From positions 1-58,004 of the forward strand of contig JAKFUF010000076.1 in the NCBI GenBank assembly GCA_021732845.1: a stretch of DNA of 58,004 nt, in the 5' to 3' direction. This document shows positions 36,538-46,800 of the stretch, piece after piece. Numbering within the stretch: the stretch's first letter is position 1; each line of letters opens with the position of its first letter. The position numbers were made by a program, and so were the translations under genes. Origin of the DNA: Planctomycetaceae bacterium (GTDB lineage Bacteria > Planctomycetota > Planctomycetia > Planctomycetales > Planctomycetaceae). Below the pieces are notes generated by a model that ran no database searches, was not told the origin of the DNA, and saw nothing but the letters and a program-made list of their open reading frames with translations.

Positions 36538-37665
36538 TCAAGCAACCGCCGCAGCCACCTCACTCATCAAAAGGCTGTGACACTCCAGCCAGGTCGGCGG
36601 CTCGATTCTCTCGGCCAGCTTGCGAATCGCCGCTTCAGGGACCGGTTTGCTTCGCCGTTTGTTCTGCTGCAGCACACGCTCGAATGGCGGTTCGAGATAC
36701 ACAACCTCGATGCGTGCATGGTAGTCGGCAAACAGGTCGATCCACCGGGCACGAGTCAGTCTCATGGTGTTTGTGGCATTGAAGGCGAAGGATGTGCCAC
36801 TTCTGAGCAGGTCTCGGCAACGCTCTCGGGCAAGCTGAGCCACCTGGCCCTGGTCGTCTGTCGGCTCCACGTCCAGCTCGCCGCGGATGTCATCCAACGA
36901 GACGGCAGGAATGTCGCCTCGATTTCGACTGAGCCACGTGTCTTTGCCGCAGCCCGGCAGCCCGGCCATGATCGTCACGGTCGCTGAGAAATTCTCGTGG
37001 GGCACATAGTGCAGATTGGGTGGTGACTGCCGGAAGAATGTGAAGCGGGAATGGTCGGTGGCAAACTGATACGACTGATTGAAGCAACCCGCCTCTTCGG
37101 ACATGAGCTTCCAGAAATGCAGATTCTCTTCGGGGCGGCTCATCGAGTCCGTGTCTCGCCCGCGGGTATCCGCCAGTGCGAACAGGTACAGCAGCCGGTT
37201 GTTGACGAGCCACGAGAGCCGCACGACCTCGTGAGTCGGCTCAGCCCGTTCCAGAAGAAACGCAGGACGACCGTGGTAGCGAACGAGACGAGCGATCTCT
37301 TCCCGGGTCGTCAGGTCGCAACTCAAATCACGCAGAACCGCACGGGTCACGTGTTCGCCTTTGACGGCGTGCTTTGGGGATCGGATCCGTCCGGTTTCGG
37401 GGTCCACTTCGGTCGTCAGGGGCTTGGCGACATCGTGGAACAACGCCGTGAAGGTCAGGACGGTCTGCTCGTGAGGAGTCAGCGTGGGCCAGTCGATCAG
37501 CTCGACGAGTTGTCTTAGCACCATTTTGGTGTGAGTCCAGACATCCCCTTCGGAATGCCATTCAGCGTCCTGAGCGCAGGCTGCCATCGCCCGACACCAG
37601 GGCTGGGTCTCCGCCCATGCCGTGATCTCCTCCAACGATGCCAGTTCGAGTTGCCGCCAGTTCAT
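36538..37665 (-). CDS. HD-Pnk bifunctional RNA end-healing enzyme
   Basis: The 375-residue protein joins an N-terminal HD phosphohydrolase (His45, TALFHD with His77-Asp78, His131, Asp166) to a C-terminal P-loop polynucleotide kinase (GLPGCGKD at 235-242, SLDDIR at 256-261, [11 protein letters not shown] as lid region). This is the architecture of Runella slithyformis HD-Pnk, shown to remove 2',3'-cyclic and 3' phosphates and to phosphorylate 5'-OH ends. All key metal and P-loop residues are in place. The start codon overlaps the ligase stop as ATGA (37662-37665), so it is translationally coupled to the ligase, as expected for a heal-and-seal pair. Confidence 0.9.
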   Translation of the reverse strand: MNWRQLELASLEEITAWAETQPWCRAMAACAQDAEWHSEGDVWTHTKMVLRQLVELIDWPTLTPHEQTVLTFTALFHDVAKPLTTEVDPETGRIRSPKHAVKGEHVTRAVLRDLSCDLTTREEIARLVRYHGRPAFLLERAEPTHEVVRLSWLVNNRLLYLFALADTRGRDTDSMSRPEENLHFWKLMSEEAGCFNQSYQFATDHSRFTFFRQSPPNLHYVPHENFSATVTIMAGLPGCGKDTWLSRNRGDIPAVSLDDIRGELDVEPTDDQGQVAQLARERCRDLLRSGTSFAFNATNTMRLTRARWIDLFADYHARIEVVYLEPPFERVLQQNKRRSKPVPEAAIRKLAERIEPPTWLECHSLLMSEVAAAVA

Positions 37666-38405
37666 GACCAGATATCCGCCTCATCGGCCAGCAGGTTCGG
37701 CACCATTTGCTGTTGCTGCCAGTGCGTACTTTGTTTGACCCGCTCGATGAATTCCGGGCGCACGAACTTGGCGCGCTGCGTGACCATCCCGTCCTTCTCA
37801 GTCCGCAGGTACAAGCCTTCCATCAGATTGTCTGGGCATCCGGTCAATGGGTTTTCGAAGTGACTGTCGAACAGAGATGGTCCGATCAGATCTTCAAGGT
37901 CGTCCCGATTCACCGATCCCGTTTGGACCACAGGCACGGTCTGGATGCCCGTCCCATCGAGCAGGGCCACCCGGCGTTCGAGGTCTAGAAAAACCTCCTG
38001 CTCTTTGTCGAAGATGTCGAACTCAAAGAAATAGTGCGAGAGTTGCCGGTAATGGATCGAGTGCCGGGCATAGACCCACTCGCCGAACAGGATGAACTGA
38101 TGCTGCAATTGTTCTTCCAGCACAGGTCGCTTCACCGTGGCCCATTGCTTGAACAGGTCGTACTGCGGGTGCATTCCCTCGGTGATAAGGTGGCCGCGGC
38201 ATTGCAGGACCAGCCCCCCCGCGTCCGAGAAGTGAATGCCGACGTTTGTGCCGTCGATCTTTTCCTCGACGATCAGCGACTCGTCGGCCAGAATCCGCTC
38301 GGATTCCTGTTCGCCGAGATGCTTGTCATCGTCTGTCCCCTTCGAACCGAACAGATGGGGCGTCCGGGGATACTTGGTGAAATCACCGTACGAACTCCCC
38401 ATCAT
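37662..38405 (-). CDS. ATP-dependent RNA ligase, Rnl2-like
   Basis: The 247-residue reading from ATG 38405 is preferred because relatives begin near [11 protein letters not shown] and GGGGG sits five bases upstream; an in-frame ATG at 38480 would add 25 residues translated from a tRNA-like stretch. Nucleotidyltransferase motifs are ordered: EEKIDGTN (motif I, Lys49 to be adenylated), [10 protein letters not shown] (motif III), EGLYLR (motif IV) and AKFVRPEF (motif V). It would seal 5'-phosphate to 3'-OH ends. It precedes HD-Pnk in the same operon with an ATGA overlap. No C-terminal accessory domain is evident. Confidence 0.9.
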   Translation of the reverse strand: MMGSSYGDFTKYPRTPHLFGSKGTDDDKHLGEQESERILADESLIVEEKIDGTNVGIHFSDAGGLVLQCRGHLITEGMHPQYDLFKQWATVKRPVLEEQLQHQFILFGEWVYARHSIHYRQLSHYFFEFDIFDKEQEVFLDLERRVALLDGTGIQTVPVVQTGSVNRDDLEDLIGPSLFDSHFENPLTGCPDNLMEGLYLRTEKDGMVTQRAKFVRPEFIERVKQSTHWQQQQMVPNLLADEADIWS

Positions 38406-38407
38406 CT

Positions 38408-38510
38408 TGGCCCCCATTGGATTCGAAGAACGCACGACGCCACCAGACACACTTACGCCTGGGTGCGCCAAGGTCGACATAGGCTCGACAGGCCGATCGC
38501 TAAGGGGAGC
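38408..38510 (-). other. weak tRNA-like remnant in front of the RNA ligase
   Basis: Read on the minus strand, the stretch starts GCTCCCC (38504-38510) and ends TGGGGGCCA (near 38408-38416), which could pair as an acceptor stem with one mismatch; it contains TTAGC and GAGC at D-arm spacing and TTCGAATCC like a T-loop. The T-stem and anticodon arm do not pair, so it is at best a decayed tRNA. It ends three bases before the ligase start. Chance resemblance is possible. Confidence 0.25.
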
Positions 38511-38668
38511 GTCATGTCCGCGCAGCCCGCGATGAATGAAAGGCCAATGACCCCTGACACCCCTGGTCCCGGAAAGGTTCGGGCTTGGGCGGCGGCCACG
38601 GCGATGGACCGCTCGGCGCGGCACCGACGGCGCGTTGCCGTGGCTCTCATCAATCACCGCACCAAGCC

Positions 38669-40234
38669 TTATCGCCGGAGCGGGGGATGCGGGCTCGCAA
38701 TCGGCCCTTCCGGGCCATGTACATAATTGGAGTACTGGAATTGGACCGGAACGACACCGCTGCCGTCGGTCAGCGGAACTTCCTTGATGATCGTGCCCAG
38801 TTGCCGCACTTCGTCGAGCGGGTAGTCGCCGCATTCCTCGCCGCGGTCTGATGTCCAGCCGAGGAAATTCACGCCGCGCGGATCGTTGCCGGCCTTGATG
38901 GCATCCTCGACATCCGGGTCCGTGCGGGCCTCCTGCAGTTCGTGGTAGAACGTCGCCACGATGTTCTTCCAGGCCTCGGGGAACACCGGAATGCCGTTGC
39001 GGAAGCCATCAGCACGTTTTTCCGAGTACGCCCCGACCGCGTAGTAGAGCGTCGTCTTGCCAAGGTGGATTGAGCCATGAAAGCCGCCGAGGCCATCACG
39101 TGAGTTGCCTTCCTCGGCCTCGGGAATCGGCGAGTCCGGCTCATCGCCGTCGTGTTCCTGATCGGCGGTCACCACTGCGGATGCTGGATCTCCGCCGTCG
39201 GCTGATGAACGGCCCGAGTTGGTGGTCAGCACCGTTCCCGGCGGCAGCATGAAATTGAAGACCGTGTTGGGCAGGTCGTAGCCCTTCAAGTATCCCTGCT
39301 CATGCAGGAACTTGAGGTAGTACTGCACGTCTCCCTGCGTCACCACCTGTGGCTTGTAACCGCCGTTCAGCGGGTGCCAGTTGCGGGCCGTGGAACTGAT
39401 CGGTTCGGTGAAATACTGGGCCATCACGTTGTTCAAGTTGCGGTCGGCCATCGCCGCCGCCAGCGCCCGCTCGATGGCATCCACATCCTTCGCGGCCCAG
39501 CTCTCGCCAGCCACATAGAGGTTGACGAAACTGAGTTTGGCGATGGTTTTCCCGCCGTGATAGCGCAGATCTTCTGCGGGTGTTGGTGCCACCCCCGAAA
39601 CCAGTTCCAGATTCTTCGGTGGCTGGCCTGGAAGGCCTGCCGCACGCCGCATGTTCCGGGCTTTGTCAGTTCCCGGCTGCATCGCCACCCGCAGAGGCAC
39701 CGGAGAATGCGACCGGCGGGATCGCCCCGACCGGCGGGCCTGCGGACTGAAAACGATTGGCTCAATGGTGGCGTTGACGTTCTGACTGGTCTTCGGCGGC
39801 AATGGCCAGGGTTTTCCCGCCTGGTCCAAGTCGCTGGGTGGCGGCACACTGGGAGTGGCAGGAGGCGTCGCCGGGGGCGTGGCTGGTGTGACCGGAGGAG
39901 GTGTCGGCGAAACCGGCGGTGGAGTTGGGGTCGCCGGTGGTGGCGGTGTCGCCGGGCCAGGCGGCGTGGGCACTGGGACTGGGACCGGGGCCGGCACAGG
40001 GTTGGTTGGCAGCGTCGGATTCGGCGTGACCGGCAGTGGCTGGGGGTTGAGCGGTGATGTCGGGCTGTCCGGCTTCATCACGATCGGCGGCCGCGACGGT
40101 TCACTGCCGACCCCTGGTGCCGGTCCGCCCATCGGCGGACCGCCATTGGAGGGGACGGTCACCAGCGGGCTGCAACCGCAGATCGACAGACTGCATGCCA
40201 CCCAAACCAACAGCCGACTGGCGAATGGACGCAT
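38669..40234 (-). CDS. proline-rich lipoprotein with HE metal-site-like domain
   Basis: The 521-residue product has a lipoprotein signal ending SICGC, a linker of about 100 residues dominated by Pro, Thr and Ala ([15 protein letters not shown] type), and a globular C-terminal domain from about residue 200. This includes [24 protein letters not shown] and [15 protein letters not shown] followed by [17 protein letters not shown]. The HExxxARTDP plus GEECGD arrangement resembles the metallopeptidase-like region of EXORDIUM/phosphate-induced-type and related bacterial proteins. Whether it binds zinc is unproven. It would be a tethered surface enzyme or carbohydrate-linked factor. Confidence 0.7.
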   Translation of the reverse strand: MRPFASRLLVWVACSLSICGCSPLVTVPSNGGPPMGGPAPGVGSEPSRPPIVMKPDSPTSPLNPQPLPVTPNPTLPTNPVPAPVPVPVPTPPGPATPPPPATPTPPPVSPTPPPVTPATPPATPPATPSVPPPSDLDQAGKPWPLPPKTSQNVNATIEPIVFSPQARRSGRSRRSHSPVPLRVAMQPGTDKARNMRRAAGLPGQPPKNLELVSGVAPTPAEDLRYHGGKTIAKLSFVNLYVAGESWAAKDVDAIERALAAAMADRNLNNVMAQYFTEPISSTARNWHPLNGGYKPQVVTQGDVQYYLKFLHEQGYLKGYDLPNTVFNFMLPPGTVLTTNSGRSSADGGDPASAVVTADQEHDGDEPDSPIPEAEEGNSRDGLGGFHGSIHLGKTTLYYAVGAYSEKRADGFRNGIPVFPEAWKNIVATFYHELQEARTDPDVEDAIKAGNDPRGVNFLGWTSDRGEECGDYPLDEVRQLGTIIKEVPLTDGSGVVPVQFQYSNYVHGPEGPIASPHPPLRR

Positions 40235-40431
40235 GAAACAATTCCGTCAAGATTCGATCTGCCACTCGGCTGAAAGCGATGGCCCCACCCCGTGATCAGC
40301 GACGCGAAAACTCGCGCCGCGGGGTGATTTAGCGAAAAATGGAATTGTCGAATAGATCAGCTTCAAGTTCTGCGCAGAGAACGATGCGGTCCCATTTGCA
40401 ACCCACCTGTCGGCGAAACGTCATGCGGTTC

Positions 40432-40964
40432 TCATTGAGCCGACGACCCCGCCGCTGGTTCCTTGCCCTGCTGGATCGCCGCCTTCTTGATGCGTTCATC
40501 TTTTCGAGTTTGTGACCCAATCACAAAGATGGACAACCAACCAATTGCAGGCACGCCGCAAATCGTAGCGGCCGCAGCACCTTGACCAACGGACAGCGCA
40601 TCGCCACGATCTCGAACCCGATGGTCAACAAAGTGCCACAAATCAAACCGCAGTTCGACCGGAACGCTTCCTGTTTCAAGACGCTGGATTCCATAGACAT
40701 CCGATTTGAAGATTGCTTTTCCGCCATTGCCAAAATGCGTTCGGCACCACCAGGTATAATGTCATTGATTTCCCGGAGGGCGGATGGTGGCGGTAAAGGG
40801 CCGGACCAGTAGATGCTGCGTGTTGCGCTGATGACCTCCTGTCGAATCAACGGAGCAAGCCGGTCAACTTCACTTTCTGTGAGTCGGACCGGCTGCGGTG
40901 TTTGATCGGGTGTCGGAACTGCTTCAAGGTCCGAACTACTCTTTGGAAGTGGCTTCTTTCTCAC
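40432..40964 (-). pseudogene. DUF2335 membrane protein with a frameshift
   Basis: The first frame (from 40964) carries the DUF2335 signature SGPLPPPSALREINDIIPG and ERILAMAEKQSSN, then runs into LICGTLLTIGFEIVA. From about 40613 the expected second membrane helix and tail (LSVGQGAAAATICGVPAIGW, then SQTRKDERIKK) are found only in the next frame, ending at 40432. One base seems missing near GAGATCGTGGCGATG. It could be a sequencing error, a real inactivating mutation or a programmed shift. The unshifted frame ends with a 147-residue product lacking the second helix. Confidence 0.65.
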
Positions 40965-41169
40965 GCCGAACCTCTGCGAAAGCTTGGCTCATGTCCTGGC
41001 CAACTGCCATCCAGTCAGACTGAAGGGCGTTCAAGTCGGCAAGCTCGGGAGCCGGGCTTGAGTTGTATTCTGTGAGGAAATCACCGAAATCGACGGCCCG
41101 AGCCATTCCCTCCAAAAATGACGGTGACGCAAACAGAAGTGAACTATATGCATGCATTGAATTGTTCAT
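40936..41169 (-). CDS. small partner protein of DUF2335
   Basis: This 77-residue protein contains FASPSFLEGMARAVDFGDFL and then EYNSSPAPELADLNAL and SDWMAVGQDM, a pattern regularly found immediately before DUF2335 genes. It overlaps the DUF2335 gene by 29 bases. GGAG lies eight bases before ATG 41169. It is acidic and cytoplasmic. The overlapping pair is of unknown function; its lower GC content suggests horizontal arrival. Confidence 0.7.
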   Translation of the reverse strand: MNNSMHAYSSLLFASPSFLEGMARAVDFGDFLTEYNSSPAPELADLNALQSDWMAVGQDMSQAFAEVRREKEATSKE

Positions 41170-41365
41170 AATGGTCACTCCGCACGAGTCTCGAATACTT
41201 CCGGCAGCGAATTGACTCCACAGTGACCCTGTCCATTCGCTTCGGTCCTCTTATCATGCTATCGCGATTTCACGCCATGGCAATCATTGAATCTCGAATA
41301 TAGGACGAACATCCAGAAGAATTGGTTCGCGAGGCTCACTCCTGGCGTAAAGCTCGTCGCAGCCA

Positions 41366-42445
41366 TCAACAGTCGCGGGCGTACTTTTGCAGCAGCTTGA
41401 GATCGCCGGTGATGCCCAAGCCGGGAGTCGTGGGGACCGCGATCCGTCCGTGGCGAATCTGGAACGGTTCGGTGATCACGTCTTCAACCAGACCGTAATA
41501 CGTGCTGTCATTGGCCAGCGAGTACGCGGGCAGGGCAGCGGCCACGTGCAGCATGGCGGCGGTTTTGGGGCCGAGATCATGGCCGCAGTGCATGATACAG
41601 GGGACACCCGCCGCTTCGCACACGTGGCCGATCTTGACGCAGGGCAAAATCCCGCCGGCGATGTGCGTGTCGGGCAGGATGAACTCCGCCGCCAGCTCGT
41701 GCAAAATCTCCCACACGCTGTGCGGATCGGTGACACTCTCATTGAGGGCAATCGGAGTCTTTGACTGGCCGCGAAGCCACCGGGCATCGGCCAGGGGTTC
41801 AGCAGGAATCGGCTGTTCGAGGTACTGCAGGTCGTACTCCTCCAACCGCCGCGCGAACACAGCGGCTTGCTCCGGCGAGTAGGCGCGGTTGGGGTCAATC
41901 CGCAGTTTCAGTTTGTCGCCCGCGCCGTCGCGGATTCCTCGGGCCATCTCCAGGTCTTCCTGCATGTCGGACCCGGCCTTGGTCTTCAGCGTCGTGAACC
42001 CCTGCTCGACATACAAGGCGGCAATCTCTTTCGACTCGGCATAACTGTGAATGCCCATGCAGGCAGCCAATTCGATCTGTGGCCGCAGGATACCGCCCAG
42101 CAGTACAGCGACCGGCTGACCTGCCGCATGCCCGGCGATGTCCCACAAGGCAAGTTCGAGACCGGATTTGAGCCGCGTGTCGAGGGGACAATCACGGTGA
42201 AAGCCGGCGATGTCCAGCGGGTTGCGGCCGATGAGCCACGCGGCAGACTGCTCGGCCTGCCGCGCGCTGAGATCGGGCATGAAGTTCAGGTTGTACTCGC
42301 CCCATCCGGTGAGTCCGGCGTCGGTTTCGATGCGGACGATGCCGCTGGTTGTCGCCGAACTGGAGCGCAGATGTGACCGGTAGGGGGCAATCGGCGGCTT
42401 CTGTGGAACGTCAACAACCCACACGCTTACGGCGGTCACTTGCAT
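41366..42445 (-). CDS. enolase-superfamily enzyme, mandelate racemase/MLE type
   Basis: The 359-residue protein has the two-domain layout of the superfamily: an N-terminal capping domain with GLTGWGEYN and a barrel with TLKTKAG (KxK catalytic lysine motif), then metal ligands in RIDPNRAY (Asp), YLEQPI (Glu) and ALNES (Glu), followed by DTHIAGG and MHCGHD. These enzymes abstract the alpha-proton of a carboxylate. The exact reaction (dehydratase, racemase or cycloisomerase) cannot be told. It is followed upstream at 13 bases by the HEAT-like secreted protein, so both may be one operon. Confidence 0.92.
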   Translation of the reverse strand: MQVTAVSVWVVDVPQKPPIAPYRSHLRSSSATTSGIVRIETDAGLTGWGEYNLNFMPDLSARQAEQSAAWLIGRNPLDIAGFHRDCPLDTRLKSGLELALWDIAGHAAGQPVAVLLGGILRPQIELAACMGIHSYAESKEIAALYVEQGFTTLKTKAGSDMQEDLEMARGIRDGAGDKLKLRIDPNRAYSPEQAAVFARRLEEYDLQYLEQPIPAEPLADARWLRGQSKTPIALNESVTDPHSVWEILHELAAEFILPDTHIAGGILPCVKIGHVCEAAGVPCIMHCGHDLGPKTAAMLHVAAALPAYSLANDSTYYGLVEDVITEPFQIRHGRIAVPTTPGLGITGDLKLLQKYARDC

Positions 42446-42458
42446 TTCGGTCGGGTGC

Positions 42459-43364
42459 TCACGGGTTCAGTTTCTTCGCCGCTTCATCGAGGCTCTGGTT
42501 CGCGGCTTCCAGTTCATCCAGAATCGGCTTGAGTTCCTCCGCCTTCAAATCCTTCTTTTCGGTGAGCGCCTTCAATTTGTCGATGGTCTTCTGGACGGTT
42601 TCACGATGCTTTTGCAGTTCAAGCGCTGCTCGGCGGCCATCGACGAGGTTGCCCACCTGGGCCTGAATCTGGAAGGGTCCGGCGGCGGGAATCGCGCCAA
42701 AATTGATATTGAGGTTCGCGCCCCCTTTGATCGCCTTCGTATATTTTTCGTACTTCTCGTACAGGGCATGGGCTTCGGGGGCCTTGGCTTTCAGGTCGGC
42801 AGCGTTCTTGCCGGAAAACTCCTTCGTCTGGGGCATTCCCTTGGCGTCGGGCTCGGTGGTCTTCACCGTGATTTCGCCGGAGGCCTTCTCCGTGATTTCG
42901 TACTTCTTGCCGTTCTCTTCGGCGGTAATATCCGTTTGGTTGTTCGCACGATGGACTTGAACCCGGTTGCGGGTGGTGAGTTGGGCGGCACGCACCGGTG
43001 GTTGCAGGACCAGTTTGGCGCGGCGGGAGGCTGAGCGGTTGCGGCCATCCACCAGTTTTTGCAGAGCCTCCGTGGCTGCGGCTTTCAGCTCCGCGTCTTC
43101 CCGGTTTCGCAGTTCGGCCAGCACCCCGACGCAGCGGGAGATGACTTCCAAATCGGTGCTGTCTGCGGCGGCAACCAGGGGCGCGATGACTTCGCTGCCA
43201 CCCTTCGACAACTGTTCTGCCGCCGCTTCGCGGACCACCGCGTCCGTCGAGCCCAGTTGAGCCACGAGTTTCGTGACCGCTTCGGCATCCAGTGCCTTTT
43301 CCTCCGCCCGCACCGGCAGACTCAGGCACACGACAAACATCGCAGCAAGCGCGGAACGCCACAT
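42459..43364 (-). CDS. secreted HEAT-repeat-like protein
   Basis: GAGGAG six bases before ATG 43364 sets the start. The 301-residue product has a signal peptide (MWRSALAAMFVVCLSLPVRA) and about three short alpha-alpha repeats (LGSTDAVVREAAAEQL, STDLEVISRCVGVL, EDAELKAAATEAL) like HEAT/PBS repeats. The centre has a beta-rich region (NGKKYEITEKASGEITVKT) and the end a coiled coil with KALTEKKDLKAEELKPILDE. It should be a periplasmic binding scaffold of unknown partner. Confidence 0.8.
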   Translation of the reverse strand: MWRSALAAMFVVCLSLPVRAEEKALDAEAVTKLVAQLGSTDAVVREAAAEQLSKGGSEVIAPLVAAADSTDLEVISRCVGVLAELRNREDAELKAAATEALQKLVDGRNRSASRRAKLVLQPPVRAAQLTTRNRVQVHRANNQTDITAEENGKKYEITEKASGEITVKTTEPDAKGMPQTKEFSGKNAADLKAKAPEAHALYEKYEKYTKAIKGGANLNINFGAIPAAGPFQIQAQVGNLVDGRRAALELQKHRETVQKTIDKLKALTEKKDLKAEELKPILDELEAANQSLDEAAKKLNP

Positions 43365-43806
43365 GAGCAACTCCTCAAGACCGTCGACCGTGGGGAATGG
43401 AAGCCTCGGTTTGGGAAATATAACAGGTTGTATGCAGGAGTTAATCCCAGTCGCCCTACATCCGATACATCCCAAGGCTGCCAGTTTTGCGTCAGCCCTG
43501 GGATGCGTGGCTCAACGATCGACGCCGCTTGCCGACAACGAGTCTTGGAACCGCTCCTCTTGCTGCTCGCCTTCGCGTTGCCTGATGTCTTCTCGGAAGC
43601 GGGGATTGTTTCCGCGACACCACGCTCGCCGGGACCCCCGTGCTGCATGCCATTCGTGTGTCACTAATTTGTCAAATTAGTTGCGGGCGTGTGCCAAACA
43701 TTCGAAAAACTGCTCTTTCCCTGCAATCCAAGTTTGTCTAAAAGCCCCTCGATCAACACGATGTTGATCCTAGGCTGCGCTCGTTCCTGATCCCAGGAAC
43801 CGAATC
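43365..43806. promoter_or_regulatory. divergent regulatory region with three palindromes
   Basis: The gap between the HEAT-like gene and the PQQ-like gene holds CTAATTTG-T-CAAATTAG (43664-43680), GATCAACA-CGA-TGTTGATC (43751-43769) and GTTCCTG-ATCC-CAGGAAC (43783-43800). The first has operator-like symmetry in an AT-rich patch; the last ends six bases before the start codon and could mask ribosome binding. No regulator is known. Confidence 0.45.
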
Positions 43807-46800
43807 ATGACAGGGATGTCTGGTGGCGCCAGGGAATGGCGCGGGCCTGCGGGCCTTGGTGTCGGGGTGCTGTTCTTCCTCGCGTGCGCCGGCTGGCAGC
43901 GCGGGCACTCTGACGAAGTTCCCGGTCGTCCGGCCGCCCGGCCTGTCGCTCCCGGGCAACTGCCACAGGCCGTGTTGGCGGCACGGGAGCCCCAGGCACC
44001 CGTCCCCCAGCCGTGGCACTTCGCCCTCGTCCGGCACCGGCTGTGCGAGAACCGCCTGCAACTGGCCCAACGGCGGCTGGAAGCCGGCCGCCTGCATGAG
44101 GCTGTCGATCTGCTGCAGTCGGTCCTGACCGATGAGCAGGACGCATTCATCCCCGCCCATGCCGTGACCACGGGCAGCCGCGCACGCGGGCCGCGCGGTG
44201 CCCATCATCTGGCCGAAGAACTGCTGGCGGCATCAGGACCCGAGGCACTGCGGCTTTACGAAACGCTGTATGGCGCGGAAGCCACGCGCACGTTCGAAGT
44301 GGCGGGCAAAGATGGCGATCTGGCCGGCATGCAGCTTGTCGCCCGCAGGTATTTTCACACGGAAGCCGGTTACGCGGCCAGCATTTGCCTGGCGCAGAAC
44401 TGGATGGATCGCGGAGCCTTGCAGCGATCGGCGGTCCACTGGAAGCAAGTGCTGGGGCATCGGCTGTCCCGGCAGTTGAGCGACACGGAACGCCTGCAGG
44501 CCGCGACCTGTCTGGCGGCATGTGGCGAGGCCGACGCCCTGCAGACCGCCTGGCCCGGCCATCGTGGACAGACGCTGCTGGTGGCTGGCGAGAGGATCAA
44601 ACCGGGGGTGTGGCTCGAAACGCTGGCTTGTTCCACCGGACCGCCCATCAAACCCGAGACGCTGCCAGCTTCCTCCCCGCCATCGCCGCCTGCCGTGCGG
44701 CACCCCCTGTGGCAGGTGTCGCTGGCTGGCAAGGGCAGCGAACATGTGGAAGCGCTGGTGGAGGATTGGGAACGGCAGCAGGTGGCGCAGTCGCAGCCCG
44801 TGGGTGTCTCGCACTTTCCGATCATTGTCGATGGCTTGATGGTCTTCCGCGACTTCAGCGGAATTCGCGTTCTCGACCTCGCCCGACAACAGCCGCTGTG
44901 GGCATACCGCACGGCAAGTTCTTTGAGCCACGAGTTCCTGGGAACTCCGGTGGCCGTGGCTTCGGCCTCCTCCCCTTCCACAGCACCGTCGCCCCGGCCA
45001 GAGGCCCCCGATCCGGCGCGATTCCAGCAGATGTTCGTGGGCAACCGCGTGCTCGGGATGCTGAGCAGCGACGGGCGAAGTGTGTTTGCCATCGACCACT
45101 TGGAGAACCGCTGGCAAAACGTCTCGGCGCAGGCCCCCTCGGCGGAGGCTCTGGCCACGCTGCGGCAAAGCAATACGCTCGTTGCCTTGCATCTCTCGGG
45201 ACCGCAGGCGGGGCAGCCACGCTGGACGGTGGGCGGCAGCCTGTCAAACCCCGTGAACGGGATGATTTCTCAAGCTCCGCTGGCCGGCCACTTTTTCCTC
45301 GGTCCGCCGCTGGCAATGGATGGCCGGCTGTATGTCATGGCCGAGTTCAGCGAAGAACTGCATCTCCTCTGCCTGCGGGCCGACACCGGCGCGAAGGTCT
45401 GGTCGCGACCCGTCTGTGCCGTGGGTTTGACCATCGACCAGGATGCCGACCGCTATTACCGCGCATGCTGCCCGGTGCGCGGAGACGGCGTGGTGATCTG
45501 TCCCACGCAGAGCGGGGTGCTGGTGGCGGTCGACTCGCACAGCGGCAACCTGCGTTGGGCGTACAGCTACGACGATGCCGAGCAACTCGAGCGGCTGGCG
45601 AGCCTTCCTGGCAGCAGCCGGCAAGTCCACGAGCACTCGGGGTATCCGAATGCACCCCTGGTCCAACGGGAGACGGTGGTCTATCTGCCCGCCCATTCGG
45701 AGACGATTCACTGCGTCGATCTCAAGTCGGGCATGCCCCGCTGGCAGGTGCGGCGCGAAGAACTCGGACAGTCGACGGAGTTCGTGGCCGCCACAACCAG
45801 CGAGGCGGTGGTGATCGTTGGCCGGCGGCGGTGCCGGGGGGTGTCTCTGGCTTCGGGTGCTGAACTCTGGTCGTGCCCCTTGCCAGCGTTTCCGGCCGGC
45901 CGGGGTACACAACTCGGCCAGCACTACGTCGTCCCGTTGATGGATGGCACGGCTTTGTGTTTGGAAGCGGCGACGGGCCGGCAGATCGGATTCTGCCTGC
46001 CCCAGCCATCGTCGCAACTGGGCAATCTGGTGGCCGCGGGAGATCTCGTGATCTCGATGGGCCGCACGAGCGTCGCGGCCTATCCCCAAGCATCGGCGTG
46101 GCTCGAACGCCTGCAGCGGTCGGAAGCCACAGACGTCAGTCGTCCAGAACAGAAGTTACTGGCGGCAGAACTGCAACTACTCGTTGGGGACTGGACGGCA
46201 GCGCGAGCACTTCTCAAGAGCGTGGCGCTGGCCGGCGAAGAGCCGGAAGCTTCGCCAGTTGTCATCAACGCCAATCTCGTTGTCGCCCAATCCGGAGCGA
46301 TGCCAGAGACGATCTCCTTGGTGTCGACAAATCCGCAGCCAGCATCCCGGACGGCCTCCTCGACGACTGAGCAGGCCGAACATCTGTGGCGCGAAATGCT
46401 GTTTGCCGCGCGCAGCGGCGCGGGTGCGTTCGCCCCTTCGCGGGCGGCGAACGGTGGCGAGCACGATGAAGCCACGCTGCTGGCAGAGCTGGCGCCACTG
46501 GTGCATACCAATCCGCAACGGGCGCGGTATCTGATGCAGAAGTGCGAATTTGAACGCCGCCAGCAGGACTGGGATGGGCTGATCGCCACGGTCCAGGAAC
46601 TGCTGACACTCGACTTGCCGGCACCGGTGTTGGTCGACGACGACCTGACCCGCACCGTCGCCGTGGAAGCCTGGGTGCAGGGTGTTTTGGCGCAGGTCCG
46701 TTACGACGCCGACGCTGCCGCCTGGGCACGGCTGACCGCGGCCGTGGTGGCCGATCTCGACGAGACCCGAGCGACCGCTGACCTGCCGCGGCTGAGAAGG

